A stretch of 64,000 nucleotides of DNA from Polyangiaceae bacterium (GCA_016712345.1 JADJRH010000001.1:3348001-3412000); one strand, 5' to 3'; shown: positions 1-8,141, numbered from the stretch's first letter. The notes: a model not told the origin generated them from the sequence alone. Numbers and translations: made by a program.

Positions 1-464
1 GCGATCCGAAATTCATCCGGGAGCGCTTCAAGCGCGCGTTGAACTTCTGCTTCAACGAGCGGCGTGAGCGCCTGCGTTTCGGGATCGCGCATGGCGCGCA
101 TCGTCGTGGCGCCGATCCAGCCGTCGGTTAACGAGTCGGCATCGGGCCCTTCAAAAATTTCACGTTCGAGTCCGCCCCGGCGGTACCGGTTGATGAACGT
201 GTTGGTCATGATGCGCAGGAGCCAGGCCTTCATGTTGGTGCCCGGCTCGAACTGATCGCGAGCGCGCATCGCTTTCACGATGGTGTCTTGAACGAGATCC
301 TCGGCCTCGGCGGTGCTGCGCGTCATGCGGCAGCTCACGCCGTACATGGTGTCGAGGTGGCCGAGGAGCTGCACCTCGAATGACGCTTCGGGCGCTGCAA
401 CCCCCGTCGCTTCCGCGAGGTCTTGCGCCACGCTCGCTGGCTTCTTGCTGAAGAAAAACGGCAT
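1..464 (-). CDS. ECF-type RNA polymerase sigma factor (C-terminus cut by window edge)
   Basis: No stop codon is met before base 1, so about 154 residues are visible and the C-terminus lies outside the window. Residues ~38-95 look like sigma-70 region 2: an acidic stretch (AEAEDLVQDTIVKAMRARD) followed by the basic helix NTFINRYRR. The start of region 4 (VQRALEALPDEFR) is just visible at the edge. The ATG at 464 follows the stop of the phaR-like gene by 31 nt on the same strand, so the two are probably co-transcribed. Such factors direct RNA polymerase to a small regulon, often under an anti-sigma factor; none is visible here because the downstream side is missing. Confidence 0.88.
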   Translation of the reverse strand, partial: MPFFFSKKPASVAQDLAEATGVAAPEASFEVQLLGHLDTMYGVSCRMTRSTAEAEDLVQDTIVKAMRARDQFEPGTNMKAWLLRIMTNTFINRYRRGGLEREIFEGPDADSLTDGWIGATTMRAMRDPETQALTPLVEAEVQRALEALPDEFRI

Positions 465-495
465 ATCGGTGCTCGGAACAGAGGCAGTTGCCTTT

Positions 496-1146
496 CTATT
501 CCTTAGCGCCGTCATTCGATTTCGCACCCTCCAAGATCGCCAGGCGAGCCTCCAGCGCTTCGACGCGCTGCGTAAGGGTGTTCACCTCGGCCTGGAGTGC
601 GCTCACGCCCGGCAAAAGAGTGCGCATCCGTTCGTCGATGGCGTGCTGCCATTGATCCAGCGTTTGACGCGACGACTCCAACATCTCTGAAAAGCGGCCC
701 TTCGGTTTTTCGGCCTGCGGATCCACCGCGGCAGGCGGGGGCGGCGGAGGAGGCGGCGGCGGCTCGGGTTCGGGCGGCGGTGCCACTTCGGCGTTTTCTT
801 CGGCGGTGGTGCCCGGCAAAATTCTTCCGAGCGGACTTTCTCGAAGCTGCGTCAAGAGACGGCTCCCGCGTTCTTGGATCACGTCGCGCAACGTTCCAAG
901 CGGAACACTGCGGGGTTGGTTTTTTACGTCTTCGGAGATGATGAGCGCCAGCGTCACCTCCGTTTTGTCTTCCTTCGTGGCGTTGTCGATGATCTGCACA
1001 TCCTCGCCGGCGCGCACCATCGTGCCGATCTGTTGCAGCGTGACGTAGCGACTGTCCTTGGTGTCGTAGAGCTTGCGGTTTGAGTACCGCTTGATGACGC
1101 GCCGCGGCTTGTCTCCCGTTGCGGTTGTTTCTTTCGCTGCTTCCAT
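496..1146 (-). CDS. phaR: Polyhydroxyalkanoate accumulation regulator-like protein (PHB_acc_N domain)
   Basis: Residues ~15-75 (starting RRVIKRYSNRKLYDTKDSRY) match the DNA-binding PHB/PHA accumulation regulator domain, with the typical RKLYDT and IIDNATKED motifs. A Pro/Glu-rich linker (~130-150, many consecutive prolines) leads to a C-terminal coiled coil (LQAEVNTLTQRVEALEARL) likely used for oligomerisation. In classical systems PhaR binds PHB granules and represses phasin and phaR genes. No phaC, phaA, phaB or phasin gene is present here, so the target is unknown. In many Myxococcota this domain occurs away from PHA genes, so a general regulatory role is possible. It precedes the ECF sigma gene on the same strand. 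The family call is strong and the gene symbol tentative. Confidence 0.85.
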   Translation of the reverse strand: MEAAKETTATGDKPRRVIKRYSNRKLYDTKDSRYVTLQQIGTMVRAGEDVQIIDNATKEDKTEVTLALIISEDVKNQPRSVPLGTLRDVIQERGSRLLTQLRESPLGRILPGTTAEENAEVAPPPEPEPPPPPPPPPPAAVDPQAEKPKGRFSEMLESSRQTLDQWQHAIDERMRTLLPGVSALQAEVNTLTQRVEALEARLAILEGAKSNDGAKE

Positions 1147-1277
1147 GACGATGTGGGCCTCGACTGAGCACGGCGTTGCGTGCGAGGAGTGTGCGCAGGC
1201 TGCGTTCTCTGCGGGTTGATACGGCCTGGCAATTGGACCACTGTGCTGCCCTCACGCGCAAGAGACGGGCGCACCCA

Positions 1278-2060
1278 ATGCTGGAGCTTCGAGATGTAGC
1301 TGCACGATATGCCGATGGAAACGAAGCTCTCAGGGATATTTCACTGAGCGTCAGCCCAGGGGAAATATGTGCGGTTTTGGGTCCCAACGGCGCCGGAAAA
1401 TCAACGCTCGTGCGGATCTTGTCCGGTGCGCTCAAGCCGGCGAGCGGAACTGTTTCGCTGTTCGGCGATAACATCGCCACGCTCGATCGACGCGCGATTG
1501 CGCAGCGCATCGCGGTCGTCCCGCAGACCGTCGAAGTCGCGTTTGGGTTCACCGTGCGTCAAGTCGTTGCGATGGGCCGCGCGCCCCACCAAGGCCCGTG
1601 GATGAGCGCGTCCAACGCCGACAACGAAATTGTCGAACACGCCGTGCGCGCGTGTGATCTCGTGACGCTTGCCGATCGGCAGGTGAAACATCTTTCGGGC
1701 GGAGAGCAGAAACGAGTCGCGATTGCCCGCGCGCTGGCCCAAAGCGCGCGCGCACTGATTCTCGACGAAGCGGCTTCGCACTTGGACATTCGGCACGCCG
1801 TGGAGCTGCACGAAGTTGTTTGCCGCGAAGTTGTGGACCGAGCGCTCGTTTGCGTGGTTGTCCTCCACGATCTCAACGCCGCCGCTCGTTACGCCGATCG
1901 CGTGGCGCTCCTCAAGGCGGGCCGACTCATCGCGTTCGGGTCGGTTGAAGAGGTGATGACTTACAGGCGCCTCAAAGAAGTTTTTGAAACCGAACTCTAC
2001 GTCGGGGTGAACGAACTCGACGGAAAGCGCTATTTTTTGCCGGTTCGGCCATCACATTAG
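1278..2060 (+). CDS. ABC transporter ATP-binding protein (FecE/BtuD/HmuV-like)
   Basis: A complete ABC ATPase of about 260 residues: Walker A GPNGAGKST, Q-loop near VPQTVE, signature LSGGEQKRVAIARAL, Walker B ALILDEAASHLD and switch His in VLHDLNAAARYAD. The inserted VAMGRAPHQG segment after the Q-loop is typical of ATPases serving siderophore, haemin and cobalamin importers. The ATG at 1278 (MLELRDV) is chosen because the family begins there; the longer ORF from 1176 adds 34 unsupported residues. No permease or binding protein lies next to it, so the substrate is unknown. It is transcribed away from the phaR-like gene. Confidence 0.88.
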   Translation: MLELRDVAARYADGNEALRDISLSVSPGEICAVLGPNGAGKSTLVRILSGALKPASGTVSLFGDNIATLDRRAIAQRIAVVPQTVEVAFGFTVRQVVAMGRAPHQGPWMSASNADNEIVEHAVRACDLVTLADRQVKHLSGGEQKRVAIARALAQSARALILDEAASHLDIRHAVELHEVVCREVVDRALVCVVVLHDLNAAARYADRVALLKAGRLIAFGSVEEVMTYRRLKEVFETELYVGVNELDGKRYFLPVRPSH

Positions 2061-2162
2061 CCCTTGCTTCTCCGGGTCACGCAATTCCTTCGCAGGTCGG
2101 CGGGCAACGAAGTTTTCCGGGATCTCGACGGCTTCGGCGACTGGATCTATAAGCGAGCGCCC

Positions 2163-2735
2163 ATGCGCGAGCCTCGTCGCGATCAACACCCCAAAACCCT
2201 ACCCTCCGGGCGTTTGCACGCTCGACAGCGCTCAAACGGCCGCTCGTTCGGCCTTCTGGTGCTGGCGCTGCTCCTGCTGGTGATCGGATGTAGCCGCCCT
2301 GCGGGTGGCCCCGAACTCCTGCAGGTGATCGATGTACAGCCGCGCGACGTCGACGTGGGTGACCGCATCGAGGTGATCGGCATCAATCTTCCGAGCGGCG
2401 ACGGTCGAGAAGCGCAGGTCGATTTCCACGGCGAACTCCGCCGGCCCGGCCAAACGCCCCTCATCGACCAACGCATCTCCATCGATCACGCCAAGGTGAG
2501 CGGTGACAAAGTCACCATGGTTTTCACCGAAGGCTTGCAAACCGTGTTGTGCGGCCGCGGCGATGACGCGATTCACACAACGTTCGTGGGCGACGTCACC
2601 GTCACCATCCCATCGAGCGCACCCGACAACGCTCCGGTGACCGGCACGGTGAAAAGCGTCACCGTTGATTTCCGTCCGCCCTCGCCGCGTCGCGCCGTGC
2701 TTGAAGCGCGCAACAAGGAAGGCCTCCGAGCTTGA
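2163..2735 (+). CDS. Lipoprotein with IPT/TIG-like domain; runs directly into the PDZ-NuoH ORF
   Basis: An N-terminal basic stretch, a hydrophobic segment (LLVLALLLLVIGC) and a lipobox (VIGC) mark a lipoprotein exported to the periplasm. The following ~125 residues (VIDVQPRDVDVGDRIEVIG and on) resemble an IPT/TIG-like beta-sandwich. The ORF stops at 2733-2735, and the next codons in another frame immediately encode a PDZ domain and NuoH. A one-base skip at the stop would make a single protein. The start at 2163 (MREPRR) is preferred over upstream codons because it leaves a normal-length signal peptide. The function is unknown; because of the junction it may be the N-terminal part of an extended NuoH. 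Confidence 0.7.
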   Translation: MREPRRDQHPKTLPSGRLHARQRSNGRSFGLLVLALLLLVIGCSRPAGGPELLQVIDVQPRDVDVGDRIEVIGINLPSGDGREAQVDFHGELRRPGQTPLIDQRISIDHAKVSGDKVTMVFTEGLQTVLCGRGDDAIHTTFVGDVTVTIPSSAPDNAPVTGTVKSVTVDFRPPSPRRAVLEARNKEGLRA

Positions 2736-4179
2736 GTACCTCGGCCTTACCGTCTCGGCAGACTCACCCGCGTCGGGCGGTTTGCTCATCGAAAAAGTGC
2801 GCCCGTCGAGCCCGGCAGAAAGGCGCGGCGTGCTCCCCGGTGACCTCATTGTTTCGTTTCAGGGCATCAAAGTTCTTTCGGTGGGCGACATGGCATCCAC
2901 CGGCTTTTCTGAAACGCCCGACCTCGTCGTAAAGCGCGGCACACAAGATCTCCCGGCCGTGCAAGTTGACATGAAAGGCTTTGAGGGCGCGCCGCCGATT
3001 GATCTTCTCGCCGCCGGCCTGGTGCTCGGCATCGCCGCCGCCGTCATCGCGCTCTTTATGGCGCCCACGGCGGGCATCATCACGTGGGTTGAGCGTCGCG
3101 TCGCGGGACGCATGCAGTCGCGCATCGGACCCAATCGCGCGGGCCCGCAGGGCTTCCTCGTGTGGTTGGCCGACGGCGTGAAGTCGATCCTGAAAGAAGA
3201 CATCATCCCCACTGAAAGTGATCAGTGGCTCTTTCGGCTCGCGCCCTACCTCGTGTTCATGGGCGTCTCGGCAACGTTCGTTGTCATGCCGTTTGGCCAA
3301 AAGCTCATCGCCGCAGACCTCGACATCGGCATCTTGTTCGTCATCGCCGTCACGTCGCTCGTCACCATCGGCCTCATGACCGGCGGATGGGCGTCCAACA
3401 ACAAGTGGTCGCTCCTCGGTGGTGTACGCTCGGCTGCGCAGATCATCAGCTACGAAATTCCCGGCGCGGTCGCGATCGTCTGCCTCGTGATGATGACCGG
3501 TTCGCTCCGCCTGCAAGACATCATCGCCGCGCAGGGTGGCACCGGAAGCACCGTGCTCGATGTCGGCGGTTGGCCTTGGTACTGGTACGTGTTCCGCAAC
3601 CCGATCACGTTCGGCTTGTTCTTCCTCTACTTCACAACCGCCCTTGCCGAAGGCAACCGCGGTCCGTTCGATCTGCCTGAAGCCGAGAGCGAACTCGTCG
3701 CCGGTTACTCCACCGAATATTCCGGCATGCGCTACCTGTTCTTCTTCTTCGCTGAGTGGGCCAACGTGTTCGTCATGGCCGGCATCGCGAGTGCACTCTT
3801 CCTCGGCGGCTGGCAGATTCCCGGCGTTTCACCGGCGCAACAAGAAGCAAGCTTGGCCCTTCAACTCGTGGGCGTCGGAATCTTCCTCGCCAAGAGTTGG
3901 GTGCTCATCTTCGTTGTCATCTGGGTCAAGTGGACGCTTCCCCGCGTCCGCATCGACCAAATGATGAACCTCTGCTGGAAGTGGTTCGTCCCGCTTTCGT
4001 TCGGCGCATTTCTCCTCACCGCGTTGTGGATGGTGGCGGGCGTTCCCAAGAGCGTCGAACTCGTGATCAGCGTGCTCACGTTCGTTGTTTGGGGTGCGAT
4101 CATGGTGCACTTCATCCGCCGCGTGCAGCACAACCTCCGCGAGTCGCGCATTCCGCTTCATCTAAATCCCTTCATCTGA
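2701..4179 (+). CDS. nuoH: NADH-quinone oxidoreductase subunit H (NuoH) with N-terminal PDZ domain
   Basis: From about base 2990 the protein is a full NuoH/complex I subunit 1: hydrophobic helices, the cytoplasmic loop WVERRVAGRMQSRIGPNRAG, the KEDIIP motif, and the conserved loop EGNRGPFDLPEAESELVAGY near the quinone site. NuoH is a membrane-arm subunit close to ubiquinone binding and the proton path. Residues ahead of the first helix form a PDZ-like domain (LLIEKVRPSSPAERRGVLPG, then LIVSFQG), which is not part of usual NuoH proteins. The start is uncertain: no ATG or GTG is in frame, and only TTG at 2665 or 2701 would initiate inside the upstream lipoprotein ORF. A fused upstream lipoprotein is the alternative. 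No other nuo genes are nearby. Confidence 0.85.
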   Translation: MKRATRKASELEYLGLTVSADSPASGGLLIEKVRPSSPAERRGVLPGDLIVSFQGIKVLSVGDMASTGFSETPDLVVKRGTQDLPAVQVDMKGFEGAPPIDLLAAGLVLGIAAAVIALFMAPTAGIITWVERRVAGRMQSRIGPNRAGPQGFLVWLADGVKSILKEDIIPTESDQWLFRLAPYLVFMGVSATFVVMPFGQKLIAADLDIGILFVIAVTSLVTIGLMTGGWASNNKWSLLGGVRSAAQIISYEIPGAVAIVCLVMMTGSLRLQDIIAAQGGTGSTVLDVGGWPWYWYVFRNPITFGLFFLYFTTALAEGNRGPFDLPEAESELVAGYSTEYSGMRYLFFFFAEWANVFVMAGIASALFLGGWQIPGVSPAQQEASLALQLVGVGIFLAKSWVLIFVVIWVKWTLPRVRIDQMMNLCWKWFVPLSFGAFLLTALWMVAGVPKSVELVISVLTFVVWGAIMVHFIRRVQHNLRESRIPLHLNPFI

Positions 4180-4258
4180 TCCGGTTTATCGCCAGGGGGG
4201 CGATCAATCGGACTATCATCGCCACCCCAACGTGGACGCCGTACCCCGGTCGGAACGC

Positions 4259-5902
4259 ATGCACTGCACAACGTGCGGCTGGTTGCTACCCGCCGGACTT
4301 CGGGCGTCGTGCGCAGCCTGCGGGGGCGACGACACACCGTTGCCGCTCGTCGACAACCAACGACCGCTTGGGCGAGAAGGCGACGACGAACCGTCCCTTC
4401 AAGCCGCACGCGACGCTTGGAGCAACGGAGAGCAGGGCCGCGCCATCGCCGCTGCCATCACGTTCGAAGCCGCGCCCCGCGCGTTCACCTCACCGCACGG
4501 CCCGGGTTGGGTAGCGGCCGTCGGATCCGTTCCCGTTTTCGCGGTGCTCGACGTTGTGGGCGCCCTCTTGTTTCTTGAAGTGCCGGTGGTGCGCCTCCCG
4601 CAAACCAAACGCGTCGGCGTTCTACGAGCGGCACTCGCCCTCTGTGATGAAACCCTTTCCTGCGCGCGCGCCGTGCTGCGCCTCGATCTCCTTGTGCTCC
4701 GATTTTCGGCCCGCGTTGACGCGTTGTCACCCGCGCTCATTCGTTCGCTCGCCCGCGAGATCGCGCAAATCGCATCCAAGTTGCAACAGCAACTAAGTTA
4801 CATGTTCGATGCGCGTCCCGCGATTCCTGAACAAGGTGTACTCTCCGCGTGGGATCGTTTGGGGCGTGCCCAAGCTCTTCCCGCGCTCGCACCGCCGTCG
4901 TTCGGCCCGCCCGTTTCCCAGCCCAACTCAGGTCGGCCTTCGTCGCCTTCGTCCTCAAGAGCGCCCATTTCACAAACGCCCACGCCGCCTTCGGGGCTCA
5001 ACAGACCCATCACGCTGCGCCTATCCATTCCACCGTCGCTCGCCGCGGCTTCCGTGGAAGACTCCGATTTGCCCGCGATCTTGGCTCCCGATCAAGCCGA
5101 TGAGCGACCGCTCGCGCCCACCATGCCTCCCCCTCCGTCGCGCCCGCCCATGGAGGTGCCTCCGTCGCGCCCGTCCATGTTGCCTTCCGCGCTCCCCAAT
5201 GTGCCTGCGTTGGGCCTGCGGCCGCCCTTTCCAAGCACGAGCGCAATGCGAGCCATCTCGCAGTCTGAAGTCGACGCGGTGCCTCCCACGCGCCGTCCGC
5301 CGCCCCTCAAACCTTCGCAGGAAACCGCCACTCCCGAAGGCCGCCTTTGTGATCTCCTCCGCCAGGCGCTGTCACTCGCCACGGCGCTCTCGTTTCAGCA
5401 AAAGCCTCACACCATGCTTTTGCTTGTGCGCGCCGCTGTGTACCGCGCGGTGCACGACCACCATCAAAACGTTACCAACGCGGTCGACTACCTGTTTCGA
5501 GCTACGCGAAGTGTCACCCGCGAGATCTGGACAGCGCGCACCGATGCGGGTCGCCCCGTTCCCGTGGCCGAACCCGCGCTTGCCGTGTTCGAGCAGGTCG
5601 TCGCCTCGCGCGCGCAACTGCCCCGTGAAAAACAGGCCCAAATAGAGCCATGGACGTCCGCGGCCCAGGCCAAGGAACACCTCGGCAAATACCTCACCGA
5701 AATCGAACTCGCGCCAGCCGACCCGTCACTTCGGTATTACCTCGCTCTCGGCGCCTTGTGTGAACTCGTCACGCGCACGCGCCTGCCCGCGCCCACAGAT
5801 CAGCGCCTTCGTGAAATCATCGCGTACGCGCAGCGCGACGGCACCAAGCCCGTCGTCATCGAACTCATGATGACCGCCTTGCGAAAGATCGTGTCGGGAT
5901 GA
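4259..5902 (+). CDS. Zinc-ribbon protein of unknown function with Pro/Ser-rich linker
   Basis: The N-terminus has two CxxC pairs (CTTCGW and CAACGG) about 15 residues apart, a likely zinc ribbon. A helical region (~70-190) and a long Pro/Ser-rich disordered linker (~205-375) follow. The C-terminal ~170 residues (from GRLCDLLRQALSLATALSF) are predicted helical and may form a compact domain. There is no signal peptide or membrane segment, so the protein is likely cytoplasmic. The start at 4259 (MHCTTC) puts the ribbon at the extreme N-terminus; an in-frame start at 4232 is possible. Its stop overlaps the next gene's start by 4 nt (ATGA), implying translational coupling. I do not recognise a family. 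Confidence 0.78.
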   Translation: MHCTTCGWLLPAGLRASCAACGGDDTPLPLVDNQRPLGREGDDEPSLQAARDAWSNGEQGRAIAAAITFEAAPRAFTSPHGPGWVAAVGSVPVFAVLDVVGALLFLEVPVVRLPQTKRVGVLRAALALCDETLSCARAVLRLDLLVLRFSARVDALSPALIRSLAREIAQIASKLQQQLSYMFDARPAIPEQGVLSAWDRLGRAQALPALAPPSFGPPVSQPNSGRPSSPSSSRAPISQTPTPPSGLNRPITLRLSIPPSLAAASVEDSDLPAILAPDQADERPLAPTMPPPPSRPPMEVPPSRPSMLPSALPNVPALGLRPPFPSTSAMRAISQSEVDAVPPTRRPPPLKPSQETATPEGRLCDLLRQALSLATALSFQQKPHTMLLLVRAAVYRAVHDHHQNVTNAVDYLFRATRSVTREIWTARTDAGRPVPVAEPALAVFEQVVASRAQLPREKQAQIEPWTSAAQAKEHLGKYLTEIELAPADPSLRYYLALGALCELVTRTRLPAPTDQRLREIIAYAQRDGTKPVVIELMMTALRKIVSG

Positions 5903-7044
5903 TGTCGAGCCCCTCGTTTTCGCCTGTTCGGCGTGCGGTATGCGCGGTCACTGCCGGCCCTCAGCGCGCCGCCGCGTGGCTCGTTTCGTCCAAGGGTCTA
6001 TTTGCCACAAGCCACGCGGCCGTTGGCTACCACACAGAAGTTGAAGTTGAAAACGAGTCGGGTGACAGCCGCCCCGCGCGCGTTGTTTGGGTTGACTTGG
6101 CGCACGACCTCGCGATCTTACTCGCCGACGGTGCGCTCCCCCGCGCAGCCGAACCCATGGCGCCGCTCACATTGCGTGAGGTTCCATCGGTAAAAACAGG
6201 CGATCGCGTGTTCCTTGTTTCGGCTCTCGCCGGGCGCGGTCTGCGCATTGAGCCCGCATCCGTTTGTGCGGCACCCAAAAGTTCCGCCGGTGATCTCATG
6301 GATGTCGATGCACCCGCGGTGGGCCCCGCCGGCGGCCCCGTTGTTGACGCCGACAGCCGCGCCGTCGGCATCATTGTTCGCTCGTCCATTTCCCAATCGC
6401 GCGCTCCCTCCGGTCGAGCACTCGTTCTTCCCGCGGCCGAAATTCGCAGCGCCCTGCGCGTTCTCGAAGCCGCGCCCGATCTCGCAAAACGCACTCCTGT
6501 GTACCGTTGCCCAACGTGCGTGACGCAGTTCATTCCCGATCACGACGTTTGCCTTTCGTGCGGAACGTGGCTTCCACATCCCTTTCCACCCAGCCGCGCG
6601 CACCCAATTGCCGAACGCCTTGTCCGCGACGCCCTCGCATCCGCAGGCATGGTCGCCAATCGCGCGCGCACCGGTCCAACCACATGGCACGTCACCGCGC
6701 ATCCGCCCGGCGGTGAAGCTGTTCCCGTGCGATTGGTGCTCAGCGGAGACCGCACAACATTTGCGTTGCGCGCGCCCGTTGCCATTGCACCCAAAGCCGA
6801 CCGTGAAGCGCTCTACCGGTTGCTCCTCACCATCAACGATCAAAGCGCAGGACCGTTTCGCCTAAGCATGTCAGACGATCGCGTCATTGCTGTTTTCGCC
6901 CAGCCCATCGCCATGCTCACCGGAGCGACCTTTCCCCAAACGCTCCTCGGCATTGGTGAAGTGGCCGAACATTTTCGAAAGATCTTGCACGAAGGGTTTG
7001 ACGCCGCGCCGCTCAACACCCTCGCCGATCCCCCCGACTGGTAA
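5899..7044 (+). CDS. Trypsin-fold protein lacking the catalytic serine, with zinc ribbon and C-terminal domain
   Basis: Residues ~10-190 follow the layout of a trypsin-like (S1/S1C) protease: histidine in SHAAVG, aspartate in DLAHDLAIL, and the oxyanion/nucleophile loop VGPAGGPVVD, where GxSGGP is expected. The nucleophile serine is replaced by alanine, so this is probably a pseudoprotease. A zinc ribbon (CPTC, then CLSCG) follows at ~200-220, then a ~150-residue alpha/beta domain reminiscent of small binding or chaperone folds such as YbjN, which I cannot confirm. There is no signal peptide. It overlaps the preceding zinc-ribbon gene by 4 nt, so the two products probably act together in the cytoplasm. 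Confidence 0.75.
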   Translation: MMSSPSFSPVRRAVCAVTAGPQRAAAWLVSSKGLFATSHAAVGYHTEVEVENESGDSRPARVVWVDLAHDLAILLADGALPRAAEPMAPLTLREVPSVKTGDRVFLVSALAGRGLRIEPASVCAAPKSSAGDLMDVDAPAVGPAGGPVVDADSRAVGIIVRSSISQSRAPSGRALVLPAAEIRSALRVLEAAPDLAKRTPVYRCPTCVTQFIPDHDVCLSCGTWLPHPFPPSRAHPIAERLVRDALASAGMVANRARTGPTTWHVTAHPPGGEAVPVRLVLSGDRTTFALRAPVAIAPKADREALYRLLLTINDQSAGPFRLSMSDDRVIAVFAQPIAMLTGATFPQTLLGIGEVAEHFRKILHEGFDAAPLNTLADPPDW

Positions 7045-7046
7045 AC

Positions 7047-7336
7047 CTAGAGCACCGATCATCTTGAATCGCGAATGAACTCAGCAATTTGTGAATGTCG
7101 GAAATCTTCAACAATCGCCGGGTGCTCTAGCTTTCTTTACCCAGGGAGCGAGGGCTCGCGCCCTCGCTCCCCGCGCCGAGCAAGTCGGCCGCGGGGCCCC
7201 TCACTCCGCGATCCGAACTGGGTGTCTGTCACGCGGCGGGAGCTTCGGGCCTGACGTTTCTGCCTCGCTTTTGCCTGCTTGAGTACACAACTAAACTACC
7301 TGTTTGGTTACGGAATCAACCTATTCGGTGCTCTAG
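7047..7336. mobile_element. Putative IS630-type MITE (no coding capacity)
   Basis: The 11-mer CTAGAGCACCG at 7047-7057 recurs as a perfect inverted copy at 7326-7336, and a third inverted copy of ten bases (GGTGCTCTAG) lies at 7121-7130. Each end sits in CTAG, which fits IS630-family elements that insert at CTAG and duplicate TA. Similarity continues imperfectly inward (TTGAATC against TTGATTC). The element could be 7047-7130 (84 bp), 7047-7336 (290 bp), or two nested insertions. No transposase ORF is inside. The stretch 7045-7360 otherwise holds only the palindrome listed separately. Confidence 0.45.
7144..7171. repeat. Perfect 11-bp stem palindrome
   Basis: GGGAGCGAGGG (7144-7154), a six-base loop CTCGCG, then CCCTCGCTCCC (7161-7171). 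No T-run follows on either side, so it is not a standard terminator. It lies inside the larger MITE-like interval and may be its internal hairpin or a REP-like element. Confidence 0.6.
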
Positions 7337-7360
7337 AAACTTGTCCGCGCGCGTAAGACG

Positions 7361-8044
7361 ATGCGATCCTCCCCTGCGATGCGCCGCTTTGCCACGTGTT
7401 TCGCCGGTGTTTTGATCGCTCTTGCCGGCTGCGGCGGCGAACAGAACTGGACGCGTGATTCCAGTTGGCAGGGTGAAGATCCGTCCGCGCGCCAAACGTC
7501 GCGTGCCGACGCCTACGAAGACGAAACGCACACGCTTCCTCCCGGCTCAACAACCTCAAAGCCCGACGCGCTCACGTGGTTCGGCGTTCGACACGACCTG
7601 TCGATGAACCCAACCGCACCCCGAACTCCCGCGTGCGGATGTTTGGCAGTTGAAACAGGAATGCCTGGAAAACAAGCCTTTTTGTGGGACGGCCAAATCC
7701 CCCAAATCGGCCCCGACGCCCTCGCGTTGGCGGTGAGTGCGCGCGGTTTTCCGTGCCCCGCCGAGCCCGACGAGTCCAAACGCCGCCCCTCCATCTCCGG
7801 TGTTGAACGCGACGGCGACAACGTCATCGTCGAGATTGAAGACCTGCCTGAAGGTCGACCGCTCGCTCTCGGGGCGCTCATTCCAAAACCCGGTCCAAAC
7901 GGCTCGCTCTTCCTCGTTCCGCGTGACCGCAAAATGAAATACCTGCCTCAAGGCACCAACAATCGCTGCAAAGTGAAAACCCCAGGTTCCGCGCCCGATC
8001 CCGCCGCACCCTCACCCGCACCCTCACCCGCAGCCGCGCCGTAA
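7361..8044 (+). CDS. Putative lipoprotein of unknown function
   Basis: The signal peptide ends in a lipobox (IALAGC, Cys ~24), so the mature protein should be lipid-anchored. The mature part has about 200 residues with a central conserved-looking region (PACGCLAVETGMPGKQAFLW, then ISGVERDGDNVIVEIEDLP) and a Pro/Ala-rich tail. I recognise no family. The ATG at 7361 lies 25 nt after the end of the MITE-like element, so promoter or leader sequences may derive from that element. A weak hairpin plus T-run lies about 75 nt downstream of the stop. Confidence 0.72.
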   Translation: MRSSPAMRRFATCFAGVLIALAGCGGEQNWTRDSSWQGEDPSARQTSRADAYEDETHTLPPGSTTSKPDALTWFGVRHDLSMNPTAPRTPACGCLAVETGMPGKQAFLWDGQIPQIGPDALALAVSARGFPCPAEPDESKRRPSISGVERDGDNVIVEIEDLPEGRPLALGALIPKPGPNGSLFLVPRDRKMKYLPQGTNNRCKVKTPGSAPDPAAPSPAPSPAAAP

Positions 8045-8118
8045 GCTCGGTCGCCGTAGCTCCCACAAACCCGATTTCGCCCACGGACGGCGCAACTCTC
8101 GCGATCCCCTCACGCAAC

Positions 8119-8141
8119 AGCCTTTCAAAACAGGCTTTTTT
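8119..8141 (+). terminator. Weak rho-independent terminator candidate
   Basis: AGCCT (8119-8123), loop TTCAAAAC, AGGCT (8132-8136), then five further T (8137-8141). The outer GCAA/TTGC bases can extend the stem with a bulge. It lies between the lipoprotein stop (8044) and ppdK. The stem is short, so the call is tentative. Confidence 0.4.

Noticed and set aside
512..1552. Long minus-strand ORF overlapping phaR-like and ABC genes
   Set aside because: It runs over two well-supported genes in other frames and is Arg/Ala-rich with no family features; typical GC-rich shadow ORF.
7047..7130. Transposase gene within the MITE-like element
   Set aside because: The interval is too short and no ORF shows a transposase motif.
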